From Metabacillus bambusae (lineage in GTDB: Bacteria; Bacillota; Bacilli; Bacillales; Bacillaceae): a DNA stretch of 64,000 nt. Below, piece by piece: positions 8,240 through 17,034 of the stretch. Where the stretch lies: NCBI RefSeq assembly GCF_017497975.1, contig NZ_JAGDEL010000023.1, positions 1 through 64,000 on the forward strand, given 5' to 3'. The position numbers were made by a program, and so were the translations under genes. The notes below the pieces were generated by a model, which worked only from the letters and a program-made list of their open reading frames with translations, was not told where the DNA came from and searched no databases. Within the stretch, counting starts at the first letter, position 1; each line of letters starts with the position of its first letter.

Positions 8240-10051
8240 TATTAATGTTTGCAATGTTTCATCTTGGGGAGAAGAAAAATATTCCTGAAATGGACATCCA
8301 ATTGTATTAGCCCGGTTAAGTACATTTTCAATAGTAAATTGATCTACAGAAAGGCTATTGTTTACTTCTGTCCAATCTAATGGAGCGGCAATGTAGGCAC
8401 CTTCTTTTTTGCCTCGCAGGGAATAGGGTGCAATGATTGTTTTTCCCTCTGAGTGCTGAATATAATCGACATACAACCGATTACCGCGATTTTTTTTCAT
8501 ACGTTCAATTGTAAAGTCATCTGGAAAGCTGGTCACTAAAAACTCGGCAATAAAGGCTGTAAAGACTCTCGTTTCATCATAACTTAGCGAGTTTTTTGAT
8601 AGTGGGATATGAATTTGTAATCCTTTGTTACCTGAAAGCTTAGGAAATGTTTTTAACCCAAATTGATCAAATATCTTTTTCATTTCTGTTGCTGCTTTAA
8701 TGGCCAGAGAGAAATACTCCTTTGATGGAGGGTCTAGATCAAATACAATTTCAGTTGGATAATCTGTGTCAATTGTTTGAAAGGGGATATGAAATTCAAA
8801 TGCCAATTGATTACCTAACCAAAGTAATGTTGATAAATCGTTGCAAATAATATAATCAATATCCTCATGCTTTTTTGTTTCGATAAAGCTTGGTGTATAA
8901 TCTGGTCGATTTTTTTGGTAAAAAGCTTCACCAAACATACCATGTGGAAATCGGATGACGGTTAATAGACGATTTTTTAAAAAAGGAAGCATAAGCGGTG
9001 ATATTTGATAAAGATAACTTAAGAATTGTTCTTTTTTAACGTCCATTGTTTCCCAAAGTGGTTTATCAGGGTGTGTAAACGTAACTTCCTCATGAATAGG
9101 TGCAGTTGATAATAGAAGCTGATCCCATGTGCATTCTACATGGTGTATATCAAATCGAAATGAACTAAATGAAGGCTCGCGCAACTGTTCCTTATAAAGA
9201 GATAAAAATTGTAATTCTACAACAATAGCCGGATCAATCTCCACGAAGCTTGGTGTTTCAGAGCGTTTGTTTTCCTTCACAATCTTAATTAGTGCTTCAC
9301 GTTCTTCACTAGTGATTCCGTGAGAAAAAACTCCAGCCTGAATTATTTCTTCACCTTTTAAAACAGCAACATGAAAATACCCATTTTGCTTATCATAACC
9401 AGAAATAAAAAGACTTGCATGTTTATAATTTTTTATCTTTAGCCATTGTTTTGTGCGTACACCACTTTCCCACTTGCTTTTTAACTGTTTTGCAATCAAT
9501 CCTTCACCATCATTAAGCCTCATTTCTTTCCATAAATCAGTATATTGCGGTGTATATGGAACATACTGTAAAAGATTGGAGAGTAAGGGATCCACGAACG
9601 CTTTGAGGTTCACAGCCTTGAAAAGCTTTTGAAGCTGCTCCTTTCTTGTTATTAACGGTTCATTTTGTATCGATTTTCCGTTAATCTCAAGTAGATCAAA
9701 CGCTAAATACCTACATGGAAATTGGGTTGCAGCCTGATTTATTTTCTCTTTGTTTTTTAACCGACCCCTAATCTGTAATTGTTCAAAATCAGAAAAATGT
9801 TTTGATGTAAGATAAACAATTTCACCATCAAGCGTAAGTGGTAAAAAAGGTTCTAGCTTTTGACGAAGTTGTCGGATTTCTTCTAAGATTTCTGGGAATG
9901 TATGATTTAAAGACTTTTCGTTCCTACTTATTATGTCAATGGTTTGATTCGTGATGGTAAGAGTGGCACGGAATCCATCGTACTTTGTCTCATATACCCA
10001 ATCATTACCTACAGGGATTTCACTATGTAAAGTTGGTAGCATTGGTTTCAC
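8219..10051 (-). CDS. ligD: ATP-dependent DNA ligase D (ligase plus polymerase domains)
   Basis: LigD joins double-strand breaks with Ku in bacterial non-homologous end joining, mainly in spores and stationary cells. The N-terminal half is the ATP-dependent ligase: the adenylation lysine is Lys23 in ETKYDGFRA, with later motifs such as GEGLIAKQ. The C-terminal half, from about residue 320, is the archaeo-eukaryotic primase-like polymerase, with the metal-binding motif DLDPP. No phosphoesterase domain is present, as in Bacillus YkoU. The GTG at 10051 is chosen because AAAGGGTGA lies 7 bases upstream; a TTG further upstream would absorb that ribosome site. The ku gene lies about 7 kb away, with unrelated genes between. 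Confidence 0.93.
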   Translation of the reverse strand: MKPMLPTLHSEIPVGNDWVYETKYDGFRATLTITNQTIDIISRNEKSLNHTFPEILEEIRQLRQKLEPFLPLTLDGEIVYLTSKHFSDFEQLQIRGRLKNKEKINQAATQFPCRYLAFDLLEINGKSIQNEPLITRKEQLQKLFKAVNLKAFVDPLLSNLLQYVPYTPQYTDLWKEMRLNDGEGLIAKQLKSKWESGVRTKQWLKIKNYKHASLFISGYDKQNGYFHVAVLKGEEIIQAGVFSHGITSEEREALIKIVKENKRSETPSFVEIDPAIVVELQFLSLYKEQLREPSFSSFRFDIHHVECTWDQLLLSTAPIHEEVTFTHPDKPLWETMDVKKEQFLSYLYQISPLMLPFLKNRLLTVIRFPHGMFGEAFYQKNRPDYTPSFIETKKHEDIDYIICNDLSTLLWLGNQLAFEFHIPFQTIDTDYPTEIVFDLDPPSKEYFSLAIKAATEMKKIFDQFGLKTFPKLSGNKGLQIHIPLSKNSLSYDETRVFTAFIAEFLVTSFPDDFTIERMKKNRGNRLYVDYIQHSEGKTIIAPYSLRGKKEGAYIAAPLDWTEVNNSLSVDQFTIENVLNRANTIGCPFQEYFSSPQDETLQTLIKGLTST

Positions 10052-10128
10052 TGTCAATTCACCCTTTATCAAATGTCTTACTTATAATATGGACAGTTAA
10101 TCAAGAATCATGAAAGGATGTGAAAATT

Positions 10129-10650
10129 TTGAATAGAGCTGTTTTTCTTGATCGCGACGGTGTAATAAATGAAGTGCTAAGTAAAAGAGTTAAATTTGTT
10201 AATAAACCAGAGCAAATGTTTTTGCTTGAAGGTGTAGGAGAAGGAATTAAATTATTAAATGATGCTGGGTTTTTAGTGTTTGTAGTGACCAATCAAGGTG
10301 GTATTGGTCTAGGGTATATGAAGGAAGTGATGCTAGTTAAAGTACATGAAAAAATGAAAAATGATATCGCTGAGTATGGAGGGCAAATAGACGATATTAT
10401 TTATTGTCCACACAAGCCTCATGCTGGTTGTGCCTGTCGTAAACCAGAACCTGAAATGCTACATAGACTTGCTGAAAAGCATCAAGTTTCTTTAAAGGAG
10501 AGTTTCATGGTTGGTGATCGTGATGTTGACATTTTAGCAGGAAGACAAGCTGGAACAAAAACTATTTTAATTGGAGATAATGAAGGATTAGCAGATTATC
10601 AATTTCCATCATTGTATGAGGCTGCAAAATGGTTAACGAATGAAAAGTAG
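10129..10650 (+). CDS. HAD-IIIA family phosphatase (GmhB/histidinol-phosphatase-like)
   Basis: This small cytoplasmic phosphatase has the HAD motif I (FLDRDGVIN), motif II region (VVTNQGGIG) and motif IV (MVGDRDVDILAG). A zinc-binding insert, CPHKPHAGCACRKP, is typical of D-glycero-manno-heptose-1,7-bisphosphate phosphatase (GmhB) and its relatives. The TTG at 10129 gives 10-base spacing from AAAGGA; an in-frame GTG at 10120 is too close to it. No heptose biosynthesis genes are nearby, so the true substrate is unknown. The gene sits alone between ligD and the amylopullulanase gene. Confidence 0.82.
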   Translation: MNRAVFLDRDGVINEVLSKRVKFVNKPEQMFLLEGVGEGIKLLNDAGFLVFVVTNQGGIGLGYMKEVMLVKVHEKMKNDIAEYGGQIDDIIYCPHKPHAGCACRKPEPEMLHRLAEKHQVSLKESFMVGDRDVDILAGRQAGTKTILIGDNEGLADYQFPSLYEAAKWLTNEK

Positions 10651-10725
10651 GTCTACATAGACAAAATCCTTACATTGAACCATTGCGGTAAATTTACGAA
10701 AGTGATATTCTAAAGATAAATTTTA

Positions 10726-10739
10726 TGTAAACGCTTGTA
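10726..10739. promoter_or_regulatory. cre/LacI-type operator upstream of the amylopullulanase gene
   Basis: TGTAAACGCTTGTA matches the GTAAACG core of the maltodextrin operators and resembles a CcpA cre site, except that the final bases are TA rather than CA. Confidence 0.55.
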
Positions 10740-10751
10740 CGATCAATTGAT

Positions 10752-10775
10752 AAGATTTCTATTTACAGAAATCTT
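10752..10775. terminator. perfect 9-bp hairpin between two operator-like sites
   Basis: AAGATTTCT pairs with AGAAATCTT around a six-base loop, followed by a T-rich stretch. It may terminate the upstream HAD gene. It is A/T-rich and so only moderately stable. Confidence 0.45.
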
Positions 10776-10793
10776 GTTTATTTAACTTTTTGT

Positions 10794-10805
10794 GCAAACG
10801 TTTTC
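10794..10805. promoter_or_regulatory. second operator-like site (GCAAACGTTTTC)
   Basis: This 12-base site has the same AAACGTTTTC right half as the operator in the repressor's own promoter. It lies 36 bp before the TTG start of the amylopullulanase gene. Confidence 0.5.
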
Positions 10806-10840
10806 CTAAATAACTTTAGTCAAAGGGGAGGTTATGCGGA

Positions 10841-13800
10841 TTGAGAAAGTTTAAAATGAAAGCGCTATCTAAATTAGTTATCTTTTCATTGGTTTTACAG
10901 GTTTTTTCGGGCTTGTTTCTTTCTGCAAGCATTACCGCGATCGATTCGAATTCTGTTAGTAATGATGATGGTATTATTACGTTTAGTTATGAGGGAGAGG
11001 CAGCTACTGTTAAAGTAGCCGGAAGCTTTACAGAGTGGGAATCTGGAGCCCTTAACATGACTGAAAAAACGCAAGGGCAATGGGAGCTTAAAAAGGATCT
11101 TCCAGCAGGGACATATCAATATAAATTTATTGTTGATGGGAAATGGATTCTTGATCCTTCTAATCCCAATCAAAAGGATGGAAACTCCATTTTAACAATT
11201 AAAGACACACCTACAGTGAATGATACACTTAAAATCACTAGCCCAGTCATAAATGAGGATGGAAGTGTAACATTTAACTATGAAAGTAAAGGGGAAAAAG
11301 CATTATATCTCATCGGTAATTTTGTAGATTGGGAGCTTACGAAAGCAATTGAAATGATAGAGAAGGAGGGCGTTTTTTCTGTAACGGTCCCTAACCTAGA
11401 AGCTGGGGATTACCAATATAAATTTGTGCAAAACAATCGTTCTTGGGATGAGTCGACAATAGATCCTGCAAATCCTAATACAGTAGATGGAAATTCAATA
11501 TTTACAATTGAATCTCCTAAACCTGTGAAAGTTCAATCTGCATTAATGGATTCGTTAACTGAAATTTTAGTGACAACAAATAAAGCAGTAACTGATCCAT
11601 CTTTCAAAGTAATTGAGAAAGAAACGAATAAAATAGTGAAAACAACAACAACGGCTATTAGTGATAAAAAAGTAAAACTATCCTTAGCTGATGGTGAAAA
11701 AGTAGACGTAAGGAAGATCTATGAAGTAAAGATAGGAGACTCAGAACCAACAAAAATCATAATGCGAGAGATTCTAAATGATGAAAGCTTTTATTATGCA
11801 GGAGATGATTTGGGTTTTTCATATTCACCTAAAAAAACGACATTTAAACTATGGGCACCAACAGCAACAAAAGTAAGTCTAGCAATCTATGAAAATGCTG
11901 GAAGGTATGAAGATGCATTTGTAATCGATCATTCTGATGGTAAAGAAACAGACATGACGAGAGCTAGCAATGGTGTTTGGTCATTAGATCTAAAAGGAAA
12001 TCTTAAAAACAAATATTATATGTACAAAGTAGAGTTTGCAGATGGAAAAGTAAACTATGCAGTAGATCCATATGCACGCGCGACTTCAGCTAATGGTCAA
12101 AGAGCAGTGATCGTTGATTTAGACAAAACCGATCCAGCAGGGTTTGATCCATTAGATAAACCAGCAGTTTCTTCACCAAATGATGCGATACTTTATGAAT
12201 TACATGTAAGAGATTTTTCCATTAACGAACAATCGGGCATGAAAAACAAAGGGAAATATTTGGCATTTACTGAAAAGGGAACTACTGGCCCAAACGGTGT
12301 AAAAACAGGTGTGGATTCTTTAAAAGAATTGGGAGTAAATTATGTTCATCTACTACCTACCTATGATTTCGGCTCTGTAAATGAATTAACAGTTGATCAC
12401 CCTAACTCACCAGATGCAAAATTCAACTGGGGCTATGATCCAGTTCACTTCAATGTACCAGAGGGCTCGTATTCTACCAATCCAAAGGATCCATCTAGTA
12501 GAATTAAAGAATATAAGAAAATGGTGAAATCTTTACATGATCAAGGGATTCGTGTTGTGATGGATGTTGTGTACAACCATACATACATGAATGAATCGAC
12601 ACAGTTGAAAGGAGGTTCACCATTTGATTCTATCGTCCCTGGCTACTATTATCGTACAGATGAGACAGGGAAAATCACGAATGGTTCAGGTACAGGAAAT
12701 GAAGTTGCGTCTGAGAGACCAATGGTTCGTAAATACATTAAGGATTCTGTTCATTATTGGGCATCTGAATATGGGATTGATGGATTCAGGTTTGATTTAA
12801 TGGGATTAATCGATAAGCAAACGATGCAAGAAATTACGAAAGAACTAAAAAATCAAATTGATCCAAACTTTTTGATTTATGGCGAACCGTGGACTGGTGG
12901 TCCTTCAAGTTTGCCTCAAGCATTACAAAACGTGAAGGGTTCCCAAAAAGATCAAGGCTACGCAGTATTTAATGATCACATAAGAGGAGCCATTAAAGGA
13001 GATAGCGACGGAGCTGGAACAGGTTTTGCCACAGGTGCAAATGATAAAGAAGCGGAACTAGTTAAAGGTCTCCAAGGCTCGATCCATGACTTTACAAATC
13101 GTTCTTCTGAAAGCATTAATTATGTAACTGCACACGATAACTTAAATCTATGGGATAAGCTCATGCGGGTCGCAGAGATGGATGGAAATCATGAGGATAT
13201 AAATTATGATCCACATGCTGTGATTACAGAAGAAAATGAATTAGATAATGAATGGGTAAAGCGAAGTCTTTTAGCAAATGGTATTGTCTTAACCTCACAA
13301 GGGATCCCCTTTTTACATGCAGGGGAGGAAATGCTCAGAAGTAAATACGGTGAACATAATAGCTATAAGAGCCCCGATCGAATTAATCAAATTCGTTGGG
13401 AATTAAAAGATGAGTATCAATCTGTTTTTAATTATTACCAAGGATTAATTACGTTAAGAAAAACACACCCTGCTTTTAAAATAGATTCAAAAGAAGAGAT
13501 TGAAAAAAATCTAGACGTTTTTAAACACAATGAACAAGTTGTTGCCTTTCAGTTGAAAGAAAATGCAAACAATGATCCATGGGAAAACATTGTAGTCATA
13601 TACAATGCCAATAAAAAAGCGAAAGAAGTGACACTACCTGCGAATGGTGAATGGAATGTCGTTGTAGATCATACAGCAGCAGGAGTTGAAACAATTCGAA
13701 CAGTAAAGAGCAATAAAGTTTTAGTTGAGGGACTTTCGATGATGGTGCTATACGATCAAGCTGAAGCAGCATATAAGCCTATTGCAACAACCATTGAAGT

Positions 13801-16720
13801 CACTCCTCAGTCACTTGCAATAAACCCAAATGAATCAAAGAATATGTTCGCTTATGTCAAAGATCAGAGGGGAAGAGTGATGTTAGGAGAAAAAATCAAA
13901 TGGTCTTCTTCAAATAAAAAGGTTGTAACGGTTTCAAATGGAAAAGTAACTGGTATTAAAAATGGTAAATCGACGATTACCGCAAAAGTAGGTAAAATAA
14001 CCGCTGAAATAGAGGTTATAGTTGATAATTTAGCACCTGAGCTTATAACAATTGTAGGGAATAATTCCATTTTTGAAACCTATTCTACACAACTTTCTGC
14101 TCTTGTAAAAGACCAATATGATCAAGACATGCTGGGAGCAAAGGTAACATGGAGCTCATCTGATAAGACGATCGCAACGGTTGATAATACAGGAAAAGTT
14201 ACGGGTATGAAACCAGGGATTGTAACAATAACAGCACAATCTGAAAATGCAATTGCTACATTAGAGATGACAATTAACAAAAATGTAAAACGTTATGTAC
14301 GGATTAAATATATAAGGCCTAATGGAGATTTTACGGGTGATTTTGGGGCTTGGAATCTCTGGGTTTGGAATACAGGAGTAAAAAATGATCAAATAGACTT
14401 TGAATCAATTAAAGGTGACACAGCGATAGCAAATGTGGAAATCGCACCTGAGACAGAATCAATAGGTTTTTTAGTACGAAAAGGAACGGATTGGAATACA
14501 GCAAAGATATCACCAGACAGTGATGATCATATTGTGCAAATTAATCGCGATGATTTAATTACAAAAGTAACTGTTGTAACAGGTGTTACAGGTCAAACAG
14601 TGGTACCAACTGTTACAGGTCCAGTTTTAGAGGATGGTAATGTCACATTCTACTACAGAGATGAAGAGCTCTTCCAGGGGGAGAGCATGCATACAATTGA
14701 TCAAGTTAAAATTAAAATCGATGGTAAAGAGTACACAATGCAATACAGTGAACAAGATGAATACTTCTCTTATAAGCTTGAAGACTTAGCAGAAGGGACT
14801 CATGAGTATAGCTTTTTAGTCACAAAAGATGGTAAAACAACTGAGGTTACCGACCCGAAAAACACTAAAAACGAAAAGTCAATCATCACATATAATCGTC
14901 CAGATCTAACAATTGAAGCAAGTGTAACACCAAATGAATTTTCATCTGATGAAAATGCGGTTCTTTCCGTAAAAGCTTCATCAAATGAAAATGTAACCAT
15001 AAAGGAAATGTTTGTAAACCTAGAACCACTTGGTGGACAGGAAAAGGTTGAAATTGACCCTGAAGTTGGCGCTGTTTCAATTGCTGCCAACGAATCAATA
15101 TCAGCAGGTGAGAAGGAAGTAGTTGTTACGGTAGTTGATGAGTATGGAAACAACCATACAAAAACAATCAAGGTAACTGTTATTCCAGAGCCAACTGTAG
15201 GTGATGAATTAGATTTTGATTGGGATGAAGCACGAATTTATTTCATGCTAACTGACCGCTTTAAGGACGGAGATCCTTCTAACAACGGCACAAACGAATA
15301 TGATCAAGACCATGCTGAAGCATATCATGGTGGTGACTTTCAAGGGATTATTGACAAGTTAGACTATATTGATAATCTAGGAATTAATACAATTTGGATT
15401 ACACCCATTGTGGATAATATTGACTTTAACAAAGGGTTGGATTTCACAACTGCAGAAGGTCTAGAAGCAAAACAATATGGTTATCACGGTTATTGGGCAA
15501 AGGACTTTACAGCATTAGATGAGCACTTAGGTGATATTGAAACATTTCAAGAGTTAATTGAAAAAGCTCATGACCGCGGCATGAAAATTATGTTAGATGT
15601 GGTTGTAAATCATGCTGGTTATGGTGTGAATGGAAAAATGAATGACGCGTGGAAAGCTGATTCAGACAATCTCCCGACAGATGAGGAAGTCTCAAAATTG
15701 CAGGGCATGTTCAGAACAGTTGATGAAGATCCAACTGTCAGAGGTGAACTTGACAATCTTCCAGACTTCAAAACAGAAGATCCTGAGGTACGTGCGAAAA
15801 TAATCGATTGGCAAACGGCATGGCTTGAAAAAGCAAGAACTGATCGCGGCGACACAATTGATTTTTTCCGAATTGACACGGTAAAGCATGTTGAAGATGC
15901 AACCTGGCAAGCATTGAAAAACGACTTAACTGTTATCGATCCTGATTTCAAAATGATTGGTGAATATTGGGGGGCAAGTGTTGCCAATGATGGCGGATAT
16001 TTAGGGACTGGTCAAATGGATTCGCTTCTTGACTTTGATTTTAAAGAAAAAGCAAAAGCATTTGTAGATGGAAGCATTGATAGTGTCGAAACATATTTAC
16101 AAGCACGAAACAACCAACTTAATAACACAGCAACACTAGGACAATTTTTAAGCAGTCATGACCAAAATGGCTTTCTATCTGAATACGTGAATGGAGATGT
16201 AGGCAAATTAAAGGTTGCTTCAGCATTACAAATTACCTCGAAAGGTCAACCAGTTATTTACTACGGAGAAGAATTAGGCAGGTCCGGTAAATCAGACTGG
16301 GAAAAAGAAGGTGAAACTGTATTAAAATTTGGGCAAAATCGTGATGATATGCCATGGGGGCTACTTGAAACAGAAGATCCTAACGCAATGGCATTACACA
16401 AGCATTATTCAACATTACTAAACATCCGTGCAGAGTATTCTAAAGTATTCTCAAAAGGTACTCGTGAAAAAGTAGCAGGTGGAGATGCTGAAGGCTATTT
16501 AGTATTTAAAAGAAAATATGAAGAAGAGCAGGTTTTAGTTGGATTAAATGTAAGAGACAATGCAAAACAAGCAACATTTGTAGTAGATTTTCCCGCTAAT
16601 ACTAAGTTTAGAGATTTATACAATGATAAAGAATATATAGTAAACAGCAACAAGGAAGTAACAATTAATATACCAGCGAAAAATAATGGCGGTACAGTTG
16701 TGCTTGCTGTAATGAAGTGA
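10841..16720 (+). CDS. secreted bifunctional amylopullulanase (pullulanase + alpha-amylase)
   Basis: This 1959-residue exoenzyme carries two GH13 catalytic domains. In order: signal peptide (to about residue 32); two starch-binding CBM48/AMPK-like modules (about 43-120 and 130-223); a pullulanase-type CBM48 (about 313-430); a type I pullulanase domain (about 445-960) with FNWGYDP and a triad of Asp652, Glu682 and Asp766; two BIG2 domains (984-1060, 1066-1145); a CBM41-like domain (1150-1244, RIKYIRPNGDF); two beta-rich modules; and an alpha-amylase domain (about 1458-1959) with Asp1679, Glu1708 and Asp1774. Together they would cut alpha-1,6 and alpha-1,4 bonds of starch and pullulan. The TTG start is 9 bases after AAAGGGGAGG. 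There is no LPXTG anchor. Operator-like sites upstream link it to the importer cluster. Confidence 0.93.
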   Translation: MRKFKMKALSKLVIFSLVLQVFSGLFLSASITAIDSNSVSNDDGIITFSYEGEAATVKVAGSFTEWESGALNMTEKTQGQWELKKDLPAGTYQYKFIVDGKWILDPSNPNQKDGNSILTIKDTPTVNDTLKITSPVINEDGSVTFNYESKGEKALYLIGNFVDWELTKAIEMIEKEGVFSVTVPNLEAGDYQYKFVQNNRSWDESTIDPANPNTVDGNSIFTIESPKPVKVQSALMDSLTEILVTTNKAVTDPSFKVIEKETNKIVKTTTTAISDKKVKLSLADGEKVDVRKIYEVKIGDSEPTKIIMREILNDESFYYAGDDLGFSYSPKKTTFKLWAPTATKVSLAIYENAGRYEDAFVIDHSDGKETDMTRASNGVWSLDLKGNLKNKYYMYKVEFADGKVNYAVDPYARATSANGQRAVIVDLDKTDPAGFDPLDKPAVSSPNDAILYELHVRDFSINEQSGMKNKGKYLAFTEKGTTGPNGVKTGVDSLKELGVNYVHLLPTYDFGSVNELTVDHPNSPDAKFNWGYDPVHFNVPEGSYSTNPKDPSSRIKEYKKMVKSLHDQGIRVVMDVVYNHTYMNESTQLKGGSPFDSIVPGYYYRTDETGKITNGSGTGNEVASERPMVRKYIKDSVHYWASEYGIDGFRFDLMGLIDKQTMQEITKELKNQIDPNFLIYGEPWTGGPSSLPQALQNVKGSQKDQGYAVFNDHIRGAIKGDSDGAGTGFATGANDKEAELVKGLQGSIHDFTNRSSESINYVTAHDNLNLWDKLMRVAEMDGNHEDINYDPHAVITEENELDNEWVKRSLLANGIVLTSQGIPFLHAGEEMLRSKYGEHNSYKSPDRINQIRWELKDEYQSVFNYYQGLITLRKTHPAFKIDSKEEIEKNLDVFKHNEQVVAFQLKENANNDPWENIVVIYNANKKAKEVTLPANGEWNVVVDHTAAGVETIRTVKSNKVLVEGLSMMVLYDQAEAAYKPIATTIEVTPQSLAINPNESKNMFAYVKDQRGRVMLGEKIKWSSSNKKVVTVSNGKVTGIKNGKSTITAKVGKITAEIEVIVDNLAPELITIVGNNSIFETYSTQLSALVKDQYDQDMLGAKVTWSSSDKTIATVDNTGKVTGMKPGIVTITAQSENAIATLEMTINKNVKRYVRIKYIRPNGDFTGDFGAWNLWVWNTGVKNDQIDFESIKGDTAIANVEIAPETESIGFLVRKGTDWNTAKISPDSDDHIVQINRDDLITKVTVVTGVTGQTVVPTVTGPVLEDGNVTFYYRDEELFQGESMHTIDQVKIKIDGKEYTMQYSEQDEYFSYKLEDLAEGTHEYSFLVTKDGKTTEVTDPKNTKNEKSIITYNRPDLTIEASVTPNEFSSDENAVLSVKASSNENVTIKEMFVNLEPLGGQEKVEIDPEVGAVSIAANESISAGEKEVVVTVVDEYGNNHTKTIKVTVIPEPTVGDELDFDWDEARIYFMLTDRFKDGDPSNNGTNEYDQDHAEAYHGGDFQGIIDKLDYIDNLGINTIWITPIVDNIDFNKGLDFTTAEGLEAKQYGYHGYWAKDFTALDEHLGDIETFQELIEKAHDRGMKIMLDVVVNHAGYGVNGKMNDAWKADSDNLPTDEEVSKLQGMFRTVDEDPTVRGELDNLPDFKTEDPEVRAKIIDWQTAWLEKARTDRGDTIDFFRIDTVKHVEDATWQALKNDLTVIDPDFKMIGEYWGASVANDGGYLGTGQMDSLLDFDFKEKAKAFVDGSIDSVETYLQARNNQLNNTATLGQFLSSHDQNGFLSEYVNGDVGKLKVASALQITSKGQPVIYYGEELGRSGKSDWEKEGETVLKFGQNRDDMPWGLLETEDPNAMALHKHYSTLLNIRAEYSKVFSKGTREKVAGGDAEGYLVFKRKYEEEQVLVGLNVRDNAKQATFVVDFPANTKFRDLYNDKEYIVNSNKEVTINIPAKNNGGTVVLAVMK

Positions 16721-16729
16721 GTAAGAAGG

Positions 16730-16767
16730 ACCTAGTGACTAGAAACTATGGAGTAACAGAACTAGGT
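16730..16767 (+). terminator. weak hairpin after the amylopullulanase gene
   Basis: ACCTAGT at 16730-16736 pairs with ACTAGGT at 16761-16767 with a long loop, followed by TATATTTTAAAAAA. The stronger hairpin at 16900 is the more likely terminator. Confidence 0.4.
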
Positions 16768-16899
16768 ATATTTTAAAAAATAGGTTTTGAAAATAATTTA
16801 AGCTCCTTACCGTTTATTCTAGCTTAAATTAGGTAGTAGGATTGGGCAAATGCTTAGATGTTCAGTAATAAAGCTAGATTGGAAATATATTTGTATAAT

Positions 16900-16944
16900 A
16901 AACACGCTTAGTGACAGGAAATGCTGTTATCTAAGCGTGTTTTT
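16900..16944. terminator. strong bidirectional terminator between amylopullulanase and ku
   Basis: Twelve-base perfect arms AAACACGCTTAG (16900-16911) and CTAAGCGTGTTT (16931-16942) enclose a further partly paired TGACAG/CTGTTA stem and are followed by Ts. It separates converging transcripts. Confidence 0.8.
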
Positions 16945-17026
16945 AGTGTGAATTTCGAACATAATCGAGAAGCTCTGCTAATGCCCACTTTGGCACTTTG
17001 TTGATAAAAACGGATATGTGACTCAT
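16943..17026 (-). CDS. possible 27-residue peptide downstream of ku
   Basis: An ATG eight bases after the ku stop codon opens a 27-codon frame ending at the terminator: MSHISVFINKVPKWALAELL followed by DYVRNSH. An AGGGG sequence spanning the ku stop codon precedes the ATG at short spacing. The location between the ku stop and a strong terminator is suggestive, but I recognise no family and the frame could be chance. Confidence 0.3.
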   Translation of the reverse strand: MSHISVFINKVPKWALAELLDYVRNSH

Positions 17027-17034
17027 GGGATCCC

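Noticed and set aside
14800-15171. long minus-strand frames within the amylopullulanase gene
   Set aside because: They are antisense shadows of a well-supported multi-domain coding region.
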